A stretch of DNA of 64,000 nt from the NCBI RefSeq assembly GCF_001518815.1, contig NZ_CP013987.1, forward strand, positions 248,001 through 312,000, in the 5' to 3' direction. Position 1 is the stretch's first letter. Every line of letters begins with the position of its first letter. Made by a program: the position numbers and the translations under genes. Shown piece after piece: positions 36,678-46,728 of this stretch. The notes under the pieces were generated by a model. The model saw only the letters and a list, made by a program, of their open reading frames with translations, made no database searches and was not told where the DNA came from. Source of the stretch: Pseudomonas oryzihabitans (GTDB taxonomy: Bacteria; Pseudomonadota; Gammaproteobacteria; Pseudomonadales; Pseudomonadaceae).

Positions 36678-37395
36678 CTCGTCCTGCATAGATGAATTCA
36701 CGGATACGGGTGGCCACCTCGTCCGGGCGCTCCAGCGGCAGGCCATGGCTGGCATGTTCCAGCACCTCGACCTGGGCGGTGGGCAGCTCGTCGCTCAAGG
36801 CCTGGGCGGCGGTAGCCGGGACCAGGGCGTCATGGGCACCGAACAGGTGCAGCTGGGGACCGCTGAAGGCCTGCAGGGCGGCGCGGGTGTCCAGGCGTGC
36901 GAGCAGCTCCAGACCGGCGATGACCGCCTCGGGATCGACCTCGGGCAGGGTTACCTGCAGCTGGCGGGCGAGGGTGCGGCTGTCGCGCGCGCCCTGGGCC
37001 ACTAGCAGGGTGAAGCGCTTGAGGGTCAGCTCGGCGTCCAGCGAGCAGGCCTCGAAGAAATCGGTGAAGACGCTGCGCGCCAGGGCGGTCTGCCAGCCGG
37101 CGCGGGCGACGAAGCAGGGATTGCTGGCCAGGGTGATGAGGCCGTGCACGCCCTCGGGGCGGCGCAGGGTGAATTCGCTGGCGAGCATGCCGCCCAGCGA
37201 CCAGCCACCCAGCCAGACGCCCTCGGCGATGCGGGCTTCCAGGTCGGTGAACCAGTCCTGGGTGTCGGCCAGGGTCGGCAGTGGCTCGATCAGAACGTCG
37301 AGAAAGGGTTCCTGCTCGACGAGTTCGTCACGCAGGGGCTCCAGCGGAGCGTTGCCCAGGCCCCAGCCGGGCAGCAAGATCAGGGTATCGCGCAT
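36670..37395 (-). CDS. bioH: Pimeloyl-ACP methyl ester esterase
   Basis: The 241-residue alpha/beta hydrolase has [15 protein letters not shown], nucleophile elbow [10 protein letters not shown] (Ser66), an Asp in [10 protein letters not shown], and a C-terminal His in [11 protein letters not shown]. It cleaves the methyl ester to free pimeloyl-ACP. It lies 7 bp downstream of bioF and overlaps bioC by 8 bp, consistent with coupled expression in the biotin operon. Confidence 0.94.
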   Translation of the reverse strand: MRDTLILLPGWGLGNAPLEPLRDELVEQEPFLDVLIEPLPTLADTQDWFTDLEARIAEGVWLGGWSLGGMLASEFTLRRPEGVHGLITLASNPCFVARAGWQTALARSVFTDFFEACSLDAELTLKRFTLLVAQGARDSRTLARQLQVTLPEVDPEAVIAGLELLARLDTRAALQAFSGPQLHLFGAHDALVPATAAQALSDELPTAQVEVLEHASHGLPLERPDEVATRIREFIYAGRDG

Positions 37396-37402
37396 TGGTC
37401 GG

Positions 37403-38578
37403 TCACTTATCCGCGTCGGGCGGTAATTCGGCCATGGCCTGGGCCAGAGCGTCGAGCAAGAGGTCCACGTGCGCTTCGCGATGGGCCGCCGTCAGGGTCA
37501 CCCGCAGGCGGGCACTGCCGGCCGGTACGGTGGGCGGTCGGATGGCGGTGACCAGGATCCCGCGTCGGCGCAGGGCGGCGGAGAGTGCGAGGGCGCGCGC
37601 GCTGTCGCCGACCAGGATCGGCTGGATCGGCGTGGCGCTGAGCATAAGGTCCAGGCCGAGGGCCGTCGCGCCCCTGCGGAATCTCTGGATCAAAGTGTGC
37701 AGAAGCTCACGGCGCCAGCCCTCTTCGCGGACGAGCTGCAGGGCGGCCAGGGTGGCGCAGGCCACCGCCGGCGGCTGGCTGGTGGTGTAGATGTAGGGGC
37801 GGGCGAACTGGATCAGCGTCTCGATCAGTTCCTCGCTGCCGGCGACGAAGGCCCCGGCGGTGCCGCAGGCCTTGCCCAGGGTGCCGACCAGTACCGGGAC
37901 CTGGCGCTGGTCCAGGCCGAAATGCTCGACGATGCCGCCGCCGGTGGCGCCCAGGGTGCCGATGCCATGGGCATCGTCCACCAGGGTCCAGGCGCCGTGG
38001 CGCTGGGCGACCTGGCAGAGCTCGGGCAGGGCAGCGAGGTCGCCGTCCATGCTGAAGACGCCGTCGGTGACCACCAGGGTGTCACCGGTGGTCTTGGCCA
38101 GGCGCGCGGCCAGGCTGGCGGGATCGTTGTGCAGGTAGCGGGCGAAGCGCGCGCCGCTGAGCAGGCCGGCGTCGAGCAGGGAGGCGTGGTTGAGGCGGTC
38201 TTCCAGCACGGTGTCACCACGGCCGACCAGGGCGGTGACCGCCGCCAGGTTGGCCATGTAGCCGGTGGAGAACAGCAGCGCGCGCGGCCGCCCGGTGAGG
38301 TCGGCCAGGGCCTCTTCGACCTGATGGTGCGGGCCGCTGTGGCCGATCACCAGGTGCGAGGCGCCTCCGCCCACCCCCCAGCGTTCGGCCCCGGCGCGCA
38401 GGGCGGCGATCACCTGGGGATGGTTGGCTAGGCCCAGGTAGTCGTTGCTGCAGAACGCCAGTAGGGCTTCGCCATCCACCACCACCTCGGGCCCCTGGGG
38501 CGCTTCCAGCAGGGGCCGGCGCCGATAGAGGTGCTCGGCGTGACGCTGAGCCAGGCGGGCGGCGAGGTCGAAGGCCAT
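37403..38578 (-). CDS. bioF: 8-amino-7-oxononanoate synthase
   Basis: The 391-residue PLP enzyme of the alpha-oxoamine synthase family has [63 protein letters not shown] and the Schiff-base lysine in [14 protein letters not shown]. It condenses pimeloyl-ACP with L-alanine. It lies 89 bp after bioB, with a hairpin repeat in the gap. Confidence 0.96.
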   Translation of the reverse strand: MAFDLAARLAQRHAEHLYRRRPLLEAPQGPEVVVDGEALLAFCSNDYLGLANHPQVIAALRAGAERWGVGGGASHLVIGHSGPHHQVEEALADLTGRPRALLFSTGYMANLAAVTALVGRGDTVLEDRLNHASLLDAGLLSGARFARYLHNDPASLAARLAKTTGDTLVVTDGVFSMDGDLAALPELCQVAQRHGAWTLVDDAHGIGTLGATGGGIVEHFGLDQRQVPVLVGTLGKACGTAGAFVAGSEELIETLIQFARPYIYTTSQPPAVACATLAALQLVREEGWRRELLHTLIQRFRRGATALGLDLMLSATPIQPILVGDSARALALSAALRRRGILVTAIRPPTVPAGSARLRVTLTAAHREAHVDLLLDALAQAMAELPPDADK

Positions 38579-38611
38579 TGGGATTCTCGGCAGCGGTGGT
38601 TGCAGATTGTG

Positions 38612-38645
38612 CCCTCACCCCGGCCCTCTCCAGGGGGAGAGGGGG
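38612..38645. repeat. CCCTCACCCC...GAGAGGG hairpin repeat between bioB and bioF
   Basis: CCCTCACCCCGGCCCTCTCC followed by GGGGGAGAGGG is one of eight copies of a CCCTCTCC/GGAGAGGG palindrome with a CCCTCACC arm in this window. Inside an operon it may modulate bioB versus bioF levels. Confidence 0.75.
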
Positions 38646-38667
38646 AGGAGCGGGGAGGGGCGCGGGA

Positions 38668-39717
38668 TCAGGCGGTGGCGGCGTCGTAGAAGAGCTCGCT
38701 GTTGCGCTGCTCCACCAGGGCCTGCTCGATGGCGGCCCGGTGCACCTCGTCGGCATGCTCTTCGCGAGCTTCGGGCTGGATGCCGAGGCGGGCGAACAGC
38801 TGCATGTCCTTGTCGGCCTGGGGGTTGCCGGTGGTCAGCAGTTTCTCGCCGTAGAAGATGGAATTGGCGCCGGCCAGGAAGGCCAGGGACTGCATCTGCT
38901 CGTTCATCTGCTCGCGACCGGCGGAGAGGCGCACGTGGGACTTGGGCATGAGGATGCGTGCCACCGCCAGGGTGCGGATGAAGTCGAAGGGATCGACGTC
39001 CTTTTCCTCGGCCAGCGGGGTGCCCTGGACCTTGACCAGCATGTTGATCGGCACCGACTCGGGGTGCTCGGGCAGGTTGGCCAACTGGATCAAGAGGCCG
39101 GCGCGGTCATCCACCGATTCGCCCATGCCGAGGATGCCGCCGGAGCAGATCTTCATCCCGGCTTCGCGGACGTAGGCCAGGGTCTGCAGGCGCTCGCCGT
39201 AGGTGCGGGTGGTGATGATGTTGCCGTAGAACTCCGGCGAGGTGTCCAGGTTGTGGTTGTAGTAGTCCAGGCCGGCGTCGGCCAGGGCACGGGTCTGCTC
39301 CTGGTCGAGGCGGCCCAGGGTCATGCAGGTCTCCAGGCCCAGGGCCTTCACACCCTGCACCATCTGCAGGACATAGGGCATGTCCTTGGCGGAGGGGTGC
39401 TTCCAGGCGGCGCCCATGCAGAAGCGCGTCGAGCCGATGGCCTTGGCCTCGGCGGCCGCCTCCAGCACCTTCTGCACCTCCATCAGCTTTTCCTTTTCCA
39501 GGCCGGTGTTGTAGTGGCCGGACTGGGGGCAGTACTTGCAGTCTTCCGGGCAGGCGCCGGTCTTGATCGACAGCAGGGTGGAGACCTGCACGCGATTGGG
39601 ATCGAAGTGCTGGCGATGCACGCCCTGGGCCTGGAACAGCAGGTCGTTGAAGGGCTGCTGGAACAGGGCGCGGACTTCGGCGAGAGTCCAGTCGTGACGC
39701 AGGGCGGTAGCGCTCAT
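38668..39717 (-). CDS. bioB: Biotin synthase
   Basis: The 349-residue radical-SAM enzyme has the cluster motif C56-x3-C60-x2-C63 ([15 protein letters not shown]) and residues for the second [2Fe-2S] cluster. Other features are [32 protein letters not shown] and [12 protein letters not shown]. It inserts sulfur into dethiobiotin. The start at 39717 is preferred (GAGGATCT upstream). It is the first gene of the operon bioB-F-H-C-D, the same order as in P. aeruginosa. Confidence 0.97.
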   Translation of the reverse strand: MSATALRHDWTLAEVRALFQQPFNDLLFQAQGVHRQHFDPNRVQVSTLLSIKTGACPEDCKYCPQSGHYNTGLEKEKLMEVQKVLEAAAEAKAIGSTRFCMGAAWKHPSAKDMPYVLQMVQGVKALGLETCMTLGRLDQEQTRALADAGLDYYNHNLDTSPEFYGNIITTRTYGERLQTLAYVREAGMKICSGGILGMGESVDDRAGLLIQLANLPEHPESVPINMLVKVQGTPLAEEKDVDPFDFIRTLAVARILMPKSHVRLSAGREQMNEQMQSLAFLAGANSIFYGEKLLTTGNPQADKDMQLFARLGIQPEAREEHADEVHRAAIEQALVEQRNSELFYDAATA

Positions 39718-39856
39718 GGGAGATCCTCGATGCATTGAAACGGCCGGGTGCCGAAGCGGGGCCTTTGAATGCGGTCGACCTTAGCCGAAGTGTAGGTCGA
39801 CTACTGTTCATAAAAAGACCAATTTCCGGATTTTTTGCAGGGAGATTGACCAAGTC

Positions 39857-40412
39857 GTAGGTTGGGTTGAGCGCGAGCGAAACCCAACAGGGTTGGCACG
39901 GTACCTGTTGTTGGGCTTCGACGATGGAGCTGTCTCAGCCCAACCTACGGGCGTCCAGCCGTTCAGCCGTTGGCTCGCGTAGGTTGGGTTGAGCGCGAGC
40001 GAAGCCCAACAGGGTTGGCACGGTGCCTGTTGTTGGGCTCCGACGATGGAGCTGTCTCAGCCCAACCTACGGGCGTCCAGCCGTTGGCTCGCGTAGGTTG
40101 GGTTGAGCGCCAGCGAAGCCCAACAGGGTTGGTACGGTGCAGGTTGTTGGGCGTCGACGATGGAGCTGTCTCAGCCCAACCTACGGGCGTCCAGCCGTTG
40201 GCTCGCGTAGGTTGGGTTGAGCGCCAGCGAAGCCCAACAGGGTTGGCACGGTGCCTGTTGTTGGGCTTCGACGATGGAGCTGTCTCAGCCCAACCTACGG
40301 GCGTCCAGCCGTTGGCTCGCGTAGGTTGGGTTGAGCGCCAGCGAAGCCCAACAGGGTTGGTACGGTGCGGGTTGTTGGGCGTCGACGATAAAGCTGTCTC
40401 AACCCAACCTAC
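39857..40412. repeat. Five tandem copies of the GTAGGTTGGGTT hairpin element
   Basis: Units start at 39857, 39979, 40093, 40207 and 40321. Three steps are exactly 114 bp and the first is 122 bp. Each has GTAGGTTGGGTTGAGCG, GAAGCCCAACAGGG (AAACCCAAC in the first), TTGTTGGGC and CAGCCCAACCTACGGGCGTC (AACCCAACCTAC in the last), so each can fold. Because 114 is divisible by three, a frame stays open across the copies, but it has no start signals and is not a gene. Between bioB and this array (39718-39856) lies the bioB promoter region. Confidence 0.95.
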
Positions 40413-40420
40413 GATCTAAC

Positions 40421-40454
40421 CCCCTCTCCCTCTGGGAGAGGGTTGGGGTGAGGG
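40421..40454. repeat. CCCTCTCC hairpin repeat
   Basis: CCCCTCTCCCTCTGGGAGAG is followed by GGTTGGGGTGAGGG, immediately after the tandem array and before the phospholipase D-like gene's stop. It may terminate that minus-strand gene. Confidence 0.75.
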
Positions 40455-40460
40455 CGAAGC

Positions 40461-42011
40461 CTAGAGCATCCGCTCCAGCCCCACCGCCTTGACCACCCAG
40501 GCGTTGAAGCGGCGCCAGCCACTGCCGGGTTCGTGGTGCAGCACCCGGGGCTCGCCATTGCGCTCGCTGACCCACTCCAGCCGCACCTGCCCCCGATCCT
40601 CGACACGCTTGACCGCGTAGGAGACGCTGGGGTCCATGCCCTGCAGCATCAGCTGCCGCAGGCGACCGGTGAGGGCCGGGCTGTCCACCAGCACCCCGAC
40701 CTCGGTGTTCCACAGCACCGAGCGCGGATCGAAGTTGAAGGAGCCGATGAAGGACCAGCGCCCGTCGATGGCCATGGCCTTGCTGTGCAGGCTGGATTCG
40801 GATTCGCCGAAGCTGTAGGGCAGGGCGGAGCGCTTCTGGTCCGGACGGGCGCGCAGCTCGAAGAGCTTGACGCCCTGGGCCAGCAGGGCCGCGCGATAGG
40901 GCGCGTAGCCGGCATGCACGGCGGGCACGTCGGTGGCTTCCAGGGCGTTGGTCAGCACCCGCACGTCCACGCCACGGGCGGCCAGGCCTCCCAGGTAGGC
41001 GACCCCCTGATTCATGGGCACGAAGTAGGAGGAGACCAGCAGCAGCTCGTGCTGGGCGCCATCCAGGATCGGTTGCAGCTGGCGGGTCAGCAGCAGCTGC
41101 CAGTCCGGCTCGTCGTCGGCCAGCACCTTGCGCGGCGCATCCCAGAACGCCTGGGCGTGGGCCCAGGTCAGCTCCTGCAGCCAGCCGTCGAGTTGCGGGG
41201 CGGTGGCGTAGCGACGCAGGCGGTTGTACAGCGCCAGGTCGCGGGTACGCTCGCTGTCGAGATAGTGGTGCAGCCGCGCGCGCAGCCGCACCAGGGCGGA
41301 GGACGAGGGAGCGAACCAGCGTAGCCGCCGGGCCGGCTGGCTCAGGGGGCTGTTCCAGTATTGGTCGAAGCTGGTACCCAGTTGCCGCGCCACCGGGCCA
41401 GCGGCGAGCAGGTCGAGATCGGTGAAGTTCATCTCCGGGCGGGCATCGAAGTACTCGTCGCCCAGGTTGCGGCCGCCCACGATGGCTACGCTGTCGTCGG
41501 CCAGCCACAGCTTGTTGTGCATGCGCCGATGCTGGTGGTTGAGATCCACCAGGCGGCCCAGGGCCCGGGTCGGGCCGGTGCTGCGGCCCAGGTGCAGCGG
41601 ATTGAAGACGCGGATCTGCACGTTGGGGTGGGCGGCCAGCACGGCGATCTGGTAGTCGTTGCCGTCGCTGCTGGTGTCATCGATGAGAAAGCGGATGCGC
41701 ACGCCGCGATCCGCCGCCTTGAGCAGTTCGTTGACCAGCAGCCGCGTGGTCAGACCGTCGTGGACGATGTAGTACTGGATGTCCAGGCTGCGTTGGGCCT
41801 TGCGGATCAGCTCGGCGCGGGCAGTGAAGGCATCGGTGCTGGTTTCCAGCAGGCGCAGGCCCGACAGGCCGGGATGGGCGGCGCCGGCCGCGCGTACCTG
41901 GCTGTCCAGGGCGGTGTCGGCGACCGGCAACACCTGGGAGGCCTGGCGCGGGATCGGTGTGGCGCAGCCGGCCAACAGCGCCAGCAGCAGCGGAACGACC
42001 AGGCGGATCAC
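40461..42011 (-). CDS. Phospholipase D-family lipoprotein (cardiolipin synthase-like)
   Basis: The 516-residue protein starts at a GTG overlapping the upstream stop (GTGA). It has a lipoprotein signal (VVPLLLALLAGCATP, lipobox Cys). Two HKD motifs are present: HNKLWLADDSVAIVGGRN and HSKAMAIDGRWSFIGSFNFD. These transfer or hydrolyse phosphatidyl groups through a phosphohistidine. The family includes ClsC-like cardiolipin synthases and unassigned periplasmic PLDs. It is translationally coupled to the polyamine oxidase gene, an arrangement with no clear metabolic logic. Confidence 0.9.
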   Translation of the reverse strand: MIRLVVPLLLALLAGCATPIPRQASQVLPVADTALDSQVRAAGAAHPGLSGLRLLETSTDAFTARAELIRKAQRSLDIQYYIVHDGLTTRLLVNELLKAADRGVRIRFLIDDTSSDGNDYQIAVLAAHPNVQIRVFNPLHLGRSTGPTRALGRLVDLNHQHRRMHNKLWLADDSVAIVGGRNLGDEYFDARPEMNFTDLDLLAAGPVARQLGTSFDQYWNSPLSQPARRLRWFAPSSSALVRLRARLHHYLDSERTRDLALYNRLRRYATAPQLDGWLQELTWAHAQAFWDAPRKVLADDEPDWQLLLTRQLQPILDGAQHELLLVSSYFVPMNQGVAYLGGLAARGVDVRVLTNALEATDVPAVHAGYAPYRAALLAQGVKLFELRARPDQKRSALPYSFGESESSLHSKAMAIDGRWSFIGSFNFDPRSVLWNTEVGVLVDSPALTGRLRQLMLQGMDPSVSYAVKRVEDRGQVRLEWVSERNGEPRVLHHEPGSGWRRFNAWVVKAVGLERML

Positions 42012-43288
42012 AGGCTGTCCTTGAGGCGATACCAGAGCATGCCCAGGGCCAGCAGCGGCGAGCGCAGGTGGCGACCGCCGGGGAAGCGCGCATGGGGCAC
42101 CTGAGCGAAGAGGTCGAAACCGGCCGATTGAGCCAGGATCGCCTCGGCCAGCAGATGGCCGGCCAGGTGGGTGGCATTGACCCCATGGCCGGCATAGGCC
42201 TGGGCGTGGAAGACGTTGGGATGCTCGCGCAGCCGACCGATCTGCGGCAGGCGATTGGCGCCGATGCCGATCATGCCGCCCCAGGCGTAGTCCACCCGGA
42301 CGTCCGCGAGTTCGGGGAAGACCTCCAGCATCTTCGGCCTCATGTAGCCGGCGATGTCCTTGGGATCGCGTCCGGAATAGTGGCAGGCACCGCCGAACAG
42401 CAGGCGGCGGTCGGCGGAGAGACGGAAGTAATCCACCGCCACGTTCTGGTCACAGACCGCCCGGTTGCCTGGCAGCAGGCGCGCGGCGCGTTCGGCCGAG
42501 AGCGGTTCGGTGGCGATCACGTAGCTGCCGGCCGGCAGGACCTGGGCGGCAAGGTCAGGCTGCAGCTCATTGATGTAGGCGTTGCAGCAGAGCACCAGGG
42601 TGTCGGCGGAAACTCGGCCGCGGGCGGTATGCACCCGCACCTTGGAGCCGTATTCCAGGCGGGTGACCTGGCTGTCCTCGAAGAGCTGCACGCCCAGGGC
42701 CTGGGCCGCGGCAGCCTCGCCCAGGGCCAGGTTGAGCGGATGCAGGTGGCCGGAACCTTCGTCCACCAGGGCGCCTTCGTAGCGCTGGGAGCCGACCACC
42801 TCGGCCAGCTGGGACTTGGGCACCAGGCGCAGTGGATGGGGATAGCCCAGGGCCTGGAGCGCGGCCTGTTCCTCCTGCAGGTGCTGCCAGTGACGCGGCT
42901 TGTTGGCCAGGTCGGCGAAGCCCCAGGTGAGATCGCACTGGATGTCGTGGCGGGCGATACGCTGGCGGACCAGATCCACCGCCTCGAAGCCCAGGCGCTT
43001 GAGTTCGCGTACCCCCTCGGCGCCTATGACCGATTCGAACTGCTCGACGTCGTGGCCGACGCCGCGGATCAGCTGACCGCCATTGCGTCCGCTGGCACCC
43101 CAGCCGATACGCCGGGCCTCCAGCAGCACCACCCGCGCGCCGCGCTCGGCCAGTTCCAGGGCGGTGTTGAGCCCGGAGAAGCCACCGCCCACCACGCAGA
43201 CATCGGCCTGGATCTCACCCTCCAGGGGCGGAAAACTCAGTGTCTGGTTGGCGGTGGCGGCGTAGTAGGAGGGCGCGTGGGGCTGCAT
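42008..43288 (-). CDS. FAD-dependent gamma-glutamylputrescine oxidase-like enzyme
   Basis: The 426-residue DAO-family flavoprotein has the dinucleotide motif VCVVGGGFSGLNTALELAER, WGASGRNGGQLIRGVG, and a C-terminal AYAGHGVNATHLAGHLLAEA. It matches PuuB/PauB enzymes that oxidise gamma-glutamyl-polyamines. P. aeruginosa has a pauB paralogue next to lrp, and lrp is two genes away here. PauR, the polyamine-catabolism repressor, lies 5 kb away. Specific PauB number not assigned. Confidence 0.85.
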   Translation of the reverse strand: MQPHAPSYYAATANQTLSFPPLEGEIQADVCVVGGGFSGLNTALELAERGARVVLLEARRIGWGASGRNGGQLIRGVGHDVEQFESVIGAEGVRELKRLGFEAVDLVRQRIARHDIQCDLTWGFADLANKPRHWQHLQEEQAALQALGYPHPLRLVPKSQLAEVVGSQRYEGALVDEGSGHLHPLNLALGEAAAAQALGVQLFEDSQVTRLEYGSKVRVHTARGRVSADTLVLCCNAYINELQPDLAAQVLPAGSYVIATEPLSAERAARLLPGNRAVCDQNVAVDYFRLSADRRLLFGGACHYSGRDPKDIAGYMRPKMLEVFPELADVRVDYAWGGMIGIGANRLPQIGRLREHPNVFHAQAYAGHGVNATHLAGHLLAEAILAQSAGFDLFAQVPHARFPGGRHLRSPLLALGMLWYRLKDSL

Positions 43289-43320
43289 AGGCGGCGTCTG
43301 ATTTTGCGGGTGAAAGGGAC

Positions 43321-43478
43321 AAGAGCCTGTTCAACGTCTTGCGAGCTAGAGCCAGGCAAGGAGAACAGACTCGAGGAAGCGGATCGGACTGCGCTCGAGT
43401 TTACACAGAGTAAATGAGCATTCCGAACGTCTGTTCGACGCGGTTTGGCCGACGCGCAGCTGACTTTGAATAGGTTCT
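43321..43478. repeat. Dispersed intergenic repeat, copy 2 (inverted)
   Basis: Read on the minus strand it contains CAGCTGCGCGTCGGCCAAAC, GGAATGCTCATTTAC, GTAAACTCGAGCG, TCCGATCCGCTTCCTC and TTGCCTGGCTCTAGCTCGCA. These are the same blocks as at 27664-27856, but a 20-30 bp internal segment is missing. The copies are about 15.5 kb apart in opposite orientation. Confidence 0.8.
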
Positions 43479-44286
43479 AAGCCGTCGGCCGTTGTGCCAC
43501 CAGGGTAAAGCTCATCGGCAACTGGGCGGCCTGGCCCTGATAGCGGTCGTAGTCGACCTCGCGATTGGAGTGTGGATGCTCCTCCAGCCGTTGCAGGATC
43601 AGGCCTGCGTCCAGGCAGGCGGTCACGATGGCGCCCAGGGTGTGGATATGCCAGTAACTCGCTGCGCCCTGCCCATGGGATTCGCCGTCATAGGCGATGA
43701 GCGCCTCGCTGACCAGGGGCTCACGGCGGAAGTAGCTGTAGTGGGGCAGCAGCGGCTGGTCCGCGTGGGGCTCGAACATCTCCAGGAACGGATGGGTCTC
43801 GTAGATCACCAGGCGCCCACCCGGGGCCAGCAGACCGGTCACGGCGGCGAAGAAGGCGGGCAGGTCCGGCATCCAGTTCAGCACGCCGATGGTGATCAGC
43901 ACCAGGTCATGCTGGCCGAGATCCTCGGGCAGCGCATAGATGTCGGCTGCTACCAATCGGGGCGCCAGGCCTGCCGCCGCGGCCAGTTGCTCGCCTTGGG
44001 CGAGGAAGGCGGGTGCCTGGTCGATGCCCAGCGCGGGTCGTGCGCCGAAGGCGGCCAGGGAGAGCAGTTCGCGGGCGTTGTTGCAGCCGACCTGGGCGCA
44101 GCTCAGGCCACGGATGTCGAGATCGACGAGAGTGGCGGTCAGGCAGGCATCGAGGACCGAGAAACCGGGTTGCCGGGCCTGTTCCAGCAGGCGCTGCCAG
44201 TCCTCACCCTGGGCGTGGAGCGAGGCCGACACCTCCCAGGCCTGGCGATTGGCGGCGGTGATGAGCTGACGCTGACGTGGATCCAT
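43477..44286 (-). CDS. SAM-dependent methyltransferase, class I
   Basis: The 269-residue protein has a Rossmann-type methyltransferase core: CAQVGCNNARELLSLAAFGA (motif I variant with an Asn-rich GCNNARE turn), GIDQAPAFLAQG, LVLITIGVLNWMPDLPAFFA and LLAPGGRLVIYETHPF. The substrate is unknown. It stands between lrp and the polyamine oxidase gene on the same strand. The 3' end adjoins the dispersed repeat. Confidence 0.85.
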   Translation of the reverse strand: MDPRQRQLITAANRQAWEVSASLHAQGEDWQRLLEQARQPGFSVLDACLTATLVDLDIRGLSCAQVGCNNARELLSLAAFGARPALGIDQAPAFLAQGEQLAAAAGLAPRLVAADIYALPEDLGQHDLVLITIGVLNWMPDLPAFFAAVTGLLAPGGRLVIYETHPFLEMFEPHADQPLLPHYSYFRREPLVSEALIAYDGESHGQGAASYWHIHTLGAIVTACLDAGLILQRLEEHPHSNREVDYDRYQGQAAQLPMSFTLVAQRPTA

Positions 44287-44358
44287 GGGCAGGCCTCCTT
44301 GGCCATCCTGCGAAAGACCGCAGCCTAGACGCCCAGCGCCGGGATCGCCAGGCGAGCG

Positions 44359-44847
44359 CTAGTCCGGCACCGGCAGGCTCAGGGTCTCCTTGATCTCTTC
44401 CATGACAATGTAGCTCTTGGATTCGCGCACATGGGGCAGCTTGAGCAGGATGTCACCCAGCAGCTTGCGATAGGAGGCCATCTCCGAGATGCGTGCCTTG
44501 ACCAGGTAGTCGAATTCGCCGGAGACCAGGTGGCATTCCAGCACCTGGGGCAGCTTGAGCACGGCGCGGCGGAATTCCTCGAAGGTGTCACCGGACTTGT
44601 AGTCCAGGCTCAGTTCGACGAACACCAGCAGGCCGGCCTTGAGATGCTGCGGATTCAGGCGGGCGTTGTAGCCCTGGATGATGCCTTCGCGCTCCAGGCG
44701 GCGGACGCGTTCGGTGCAGGGCGTGGTGGACAGCCCCACGCGCTCGCCCAGCTCGGTGAAGGAGATGCGGCCATCGTCCTGGAGGATGCGCAGGATGTTG
44801 CGGTCGATCTTGTCCAGCTCGCGTCTGGCCTGGTGATGAGTACGCAT
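44359..44847 (-). CDS. lrp: Leucine-responsive regulator, Lrp/AsnC family
   Basis: The 162-residue protein starts MRTHHQARRELDKIDRNILR (a frame start 18 bp upstream is less likely). It has an HTH (RISFTELGERVGLSTTPCTE) and a RAM domain (FVELSLDYKSGDTFEEFRRA, CHLVSGEFDYLVKARI). Length equals P. aeruginosa Lrp. It is divergent from dadA, the alanine catabolic operon that Lrp activates in Pseudomonas in response to L-alanine. The 157-bp space with AT-rich sequence is the likely operator. Confidence 0.92.
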   Translation of the reverse strand: MRTHHQARRELDKIDRNILRILQDDGRISFTELGERVGLSTTPCTERVRRLEREGIIQGYNARLNPQHLKAGLLVFVELSLDYKSGDTFEEFRRAVLKLPQVLECHLVSGEFDYLVKARISEMASYRKLLGDILLKLPHVRESKSYIVMEEIKETLSLPVPD

Positions 44848-45004
44848 CGCGGGGGTCTCTGCCAAAGGGGGCTTTACCGGAAAATTACTCCGAATATAGG
44901 CAATTCTTCAGTGATTAGCACTGCAAGCGCCTTTCTATACTTGCCGTATATGCCTTCATTCCGACGAAAGCCGGCGAAATCCTCTCGCCGGCCAGGAGCT
45001 AGCG

Positions 45005-46303
45005 ATGCGTGTACTGGTTTTGGGTAGCGGCGTCATTGGTACGACCAGCGCCTACTATCTGGCCCGCCAGGGTTTCGAGGTGGTCGTGGTCGATCGCCAG
45101 GCCGGTCCCGCCCTGGAGACCAGCCATGCCAATGCCGGTCAGGTGTCCCCTGGCTATGCCTCGCCCTGGGCCGCGCCCGGCGTGCCGCTCAAGGCATTGA
45201 AGTGGCTGTTCCAGAAGCATGCGCCCCTGGCCATCCGCCTGACAGGTGACAGCAACCAATACCTGTGGATGGCGCAGATGCTGCGCAACTGCACGGCTGC
45301 GCGCTATGCGGTGAACAAGGAGCGCATGGTGCGGCTGTCCGAATACAGCCGCGATTGCCTCGACGAGTTGCGTGAGGACACTGGCATCGCCTACGAAGGC
45401 CGCCAGCTGGGCACCACCCAGATCTTCCGCACCCAGCAGCAGGTGGATGCCGCGGCCAAGGACATCGCCGTGCTGGAGCGTTCCGGCGTGCCCTTCGAAC
45501 TGCTCGACCGTGATGGCGTGGCCCGGGTCGAACCGGCGCTGGCGGCGGTCAAGCACAAGCTGGCTGGTGGCCTGCGCCTGCCCAACGACCAGACCGGCGA
45601 CTGCTTCCTGTTCACCAATCGCCTGGCCGCGGAGGCCCGCCGCCTGGGTGTGGAATTCCGCTTCGGCGCGGAGATCCAGCAGCTCAGCGCCAACGGCGAT
45701 CACCTCGACGGCGTCCGCGTCGACGGCGAACTGCTCACCGCCGATTACTACGTCCTGGCCCTGGGCAGCTATTCGCCGCAACTGCTGGCGCCCCTCGGGA
45801 TTCGCGCCCCGGTCTATCCGCTCAAGGGCTATTCGCTGACGGTGCCCATCGTCGATGCCAGCATGGCGCCGACCTCGACCATCCTCGACGAAACCTACAA
45901 GGTCGCCATCACCCGCTTCGACGACCGTATCCGTGTCGGTGGTATGGCCGAGATCTGCGGCTTCGACCTGAACCTGGATCGGCGTCGCCGCGCGACCCTG
46001 GAAATGATCACCGGGGACCTCTATCCTCGCGGCGGCGACCTCGCCCAGGCCAGTTTCTGGACCGGTCTGCGACCCGCCACCCCGGACGGGACCCCCATCG
46101 TCGGCGCCACCCGCTATCGCAACCTGTTCCTCAACACCGGACACGGGACGCTGGGCTGGACCATGGCCTGTGGCTCCGGCCGGCTGCTGGCCGACCTGAT
46201 CGCCCGCAAGCAGCCACAGATCAGTGCCGAGGGTCTCGATATCTCCCGCTATTCCGCCACCCAGGAGTCTCCGCGCAATGCCCGTACAGCGTCTGCACAC
46301 TGA
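45005..46303 (+). CDS. dadA: D-amino acid dehydrogenase small subunit
   Basis: The 432-residue flavoprotein has FAD motif [40 protein letters not shown], and a C-terminal [20 protein letters not shown]. It oxidises D-alanine and other D-amino acids to 2-oxo acids with electrons passing to the respiratory chain. AGGAG precedes the ATG. It begins dadA-ridA-dadX, divergent from lrp. All hallmarks are intact. Confidence 0.97.
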   Translation: MRVLVLGSGVIGTTSAYYLARQGFEVVVVDRQAGPALETSHANAGQVSPGYASPWAAPGVPLKALKWLFQKHAPLAIRLTGDSNQYLWMAQMLRNCTAARYAVNKERMVRLSEYSRDCLDELREDTGIAYEGRQLGTTQIFRTQQQVDAAAKDIAVLERSGVPFELLDRDGVARVEPALAAVKHKLAGGLRLPNDQTGDCFLFTNRLAAEARRLGVEFRFGAEIQQLSANGDHLDGVRVDGELLTADYYVLALGSYSPQLLAPLGIRAPVYPLKGYSLTVPIVDASMAPTSTILDETYKVAITRFDDRIRVGGMAEICGFDLNLDRRRRATLEMITGDLYPRGGDLAQASFWTGLRPATPDGTPIVGATRYRNLFLNTGHGTLGWTMACGSGRLLADLIARKQPQISAEGLDISRYSATQESPRNARTASAH

Positions 46304-46634
46304 TCGCCGCCTGAGCGAAATCAACATCCATAACGGCACCGTTTACCTGGCCGGCCAGCTAGCCGACGATTTTTCCGGCGATATCTACCAGCAGACCCGC
46401 GAAACCCTGGCCAACGTCGACAAGTTTCTCGCCGAGGCCGGCAGCGACAAGGAACACATCCTGGTGGTGACCATCTTCCTGCGCGACATCGCCCTGCACT
46501 TCGAGGGCATGAACCGCGCCTGGGACGAGTGGGCCGCCCAGGGCGCCACTCCGGGTCGCACCACCGTCGAAGCCAAGCTGGCCAAGCCGGACATCCTGGT
46601 GGAGATGAACGTCATCGCCGCCGTCAAGGCGTAA
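46278..46634 (+). CDS. RidA/YjgF family enamine deaminase
   Basis: The 118-residue protein starts at 46278, within the last 26 bp of dadA, with AGGAG 9 bp upstream. Family features: LYLAGQ-like [51 protein letters not shown] with the conserved Arg (TPGRTTVEA). It hydrolyses reactive imines/enamines such as those produced by amino-acid oxidation. The overlap with dadA supports a role in clearing 2-imino acids from the DadA reaction. The P. aeruginosa dad operon contains the same gene order. Confidence 0.92.
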   Translation: MPVQRLHTDRRLSEINIHNGTVYLAGQLADDFSGDIYQQTRETLANVDKFLAEAGSDKEHILVVTIFLRDIALHFEGMNRAWDEWAAQGATPGRTTVEAKLAKPDILVEMNVIAAVKA

Positions 46635-46644
46635 GACCGCCATT

Positions 46645-46678
46645 CTCCCTCTCCCTCTGGGAGAGGGCCGGGGTGAGG
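46645..46678. repeat. CCCTCTCC hairpin repeat between ridA-like gene and dadX
   Basis: TCTCCCTCTCCCTCTGGGAG, followed by AGGGCCGGGGTGAGG, is the same family as the seven others in this window. It lies within the dad operon. Confidence 0.75.
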
Positions 46679-46728
46679 ATGTTTCACGCCCCCCAAACTT
46701 TCCCTCTCTCTCCCTGCCGAGACCTCCC

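Noticed and set aside
39857-40412. CRISPR array
   Set aside because: Whole 114-bp units are repeated with no unique spacers and no cas genes nearby.
39970-40419. Open frame with 38-residue tandem repeats (VGWVERQRSPTGL units)
   Set aside because: Arises because the 114-bp DNA repeat is a multiple of three; no ribosome site, and each unit is a palindromic intergenic element.
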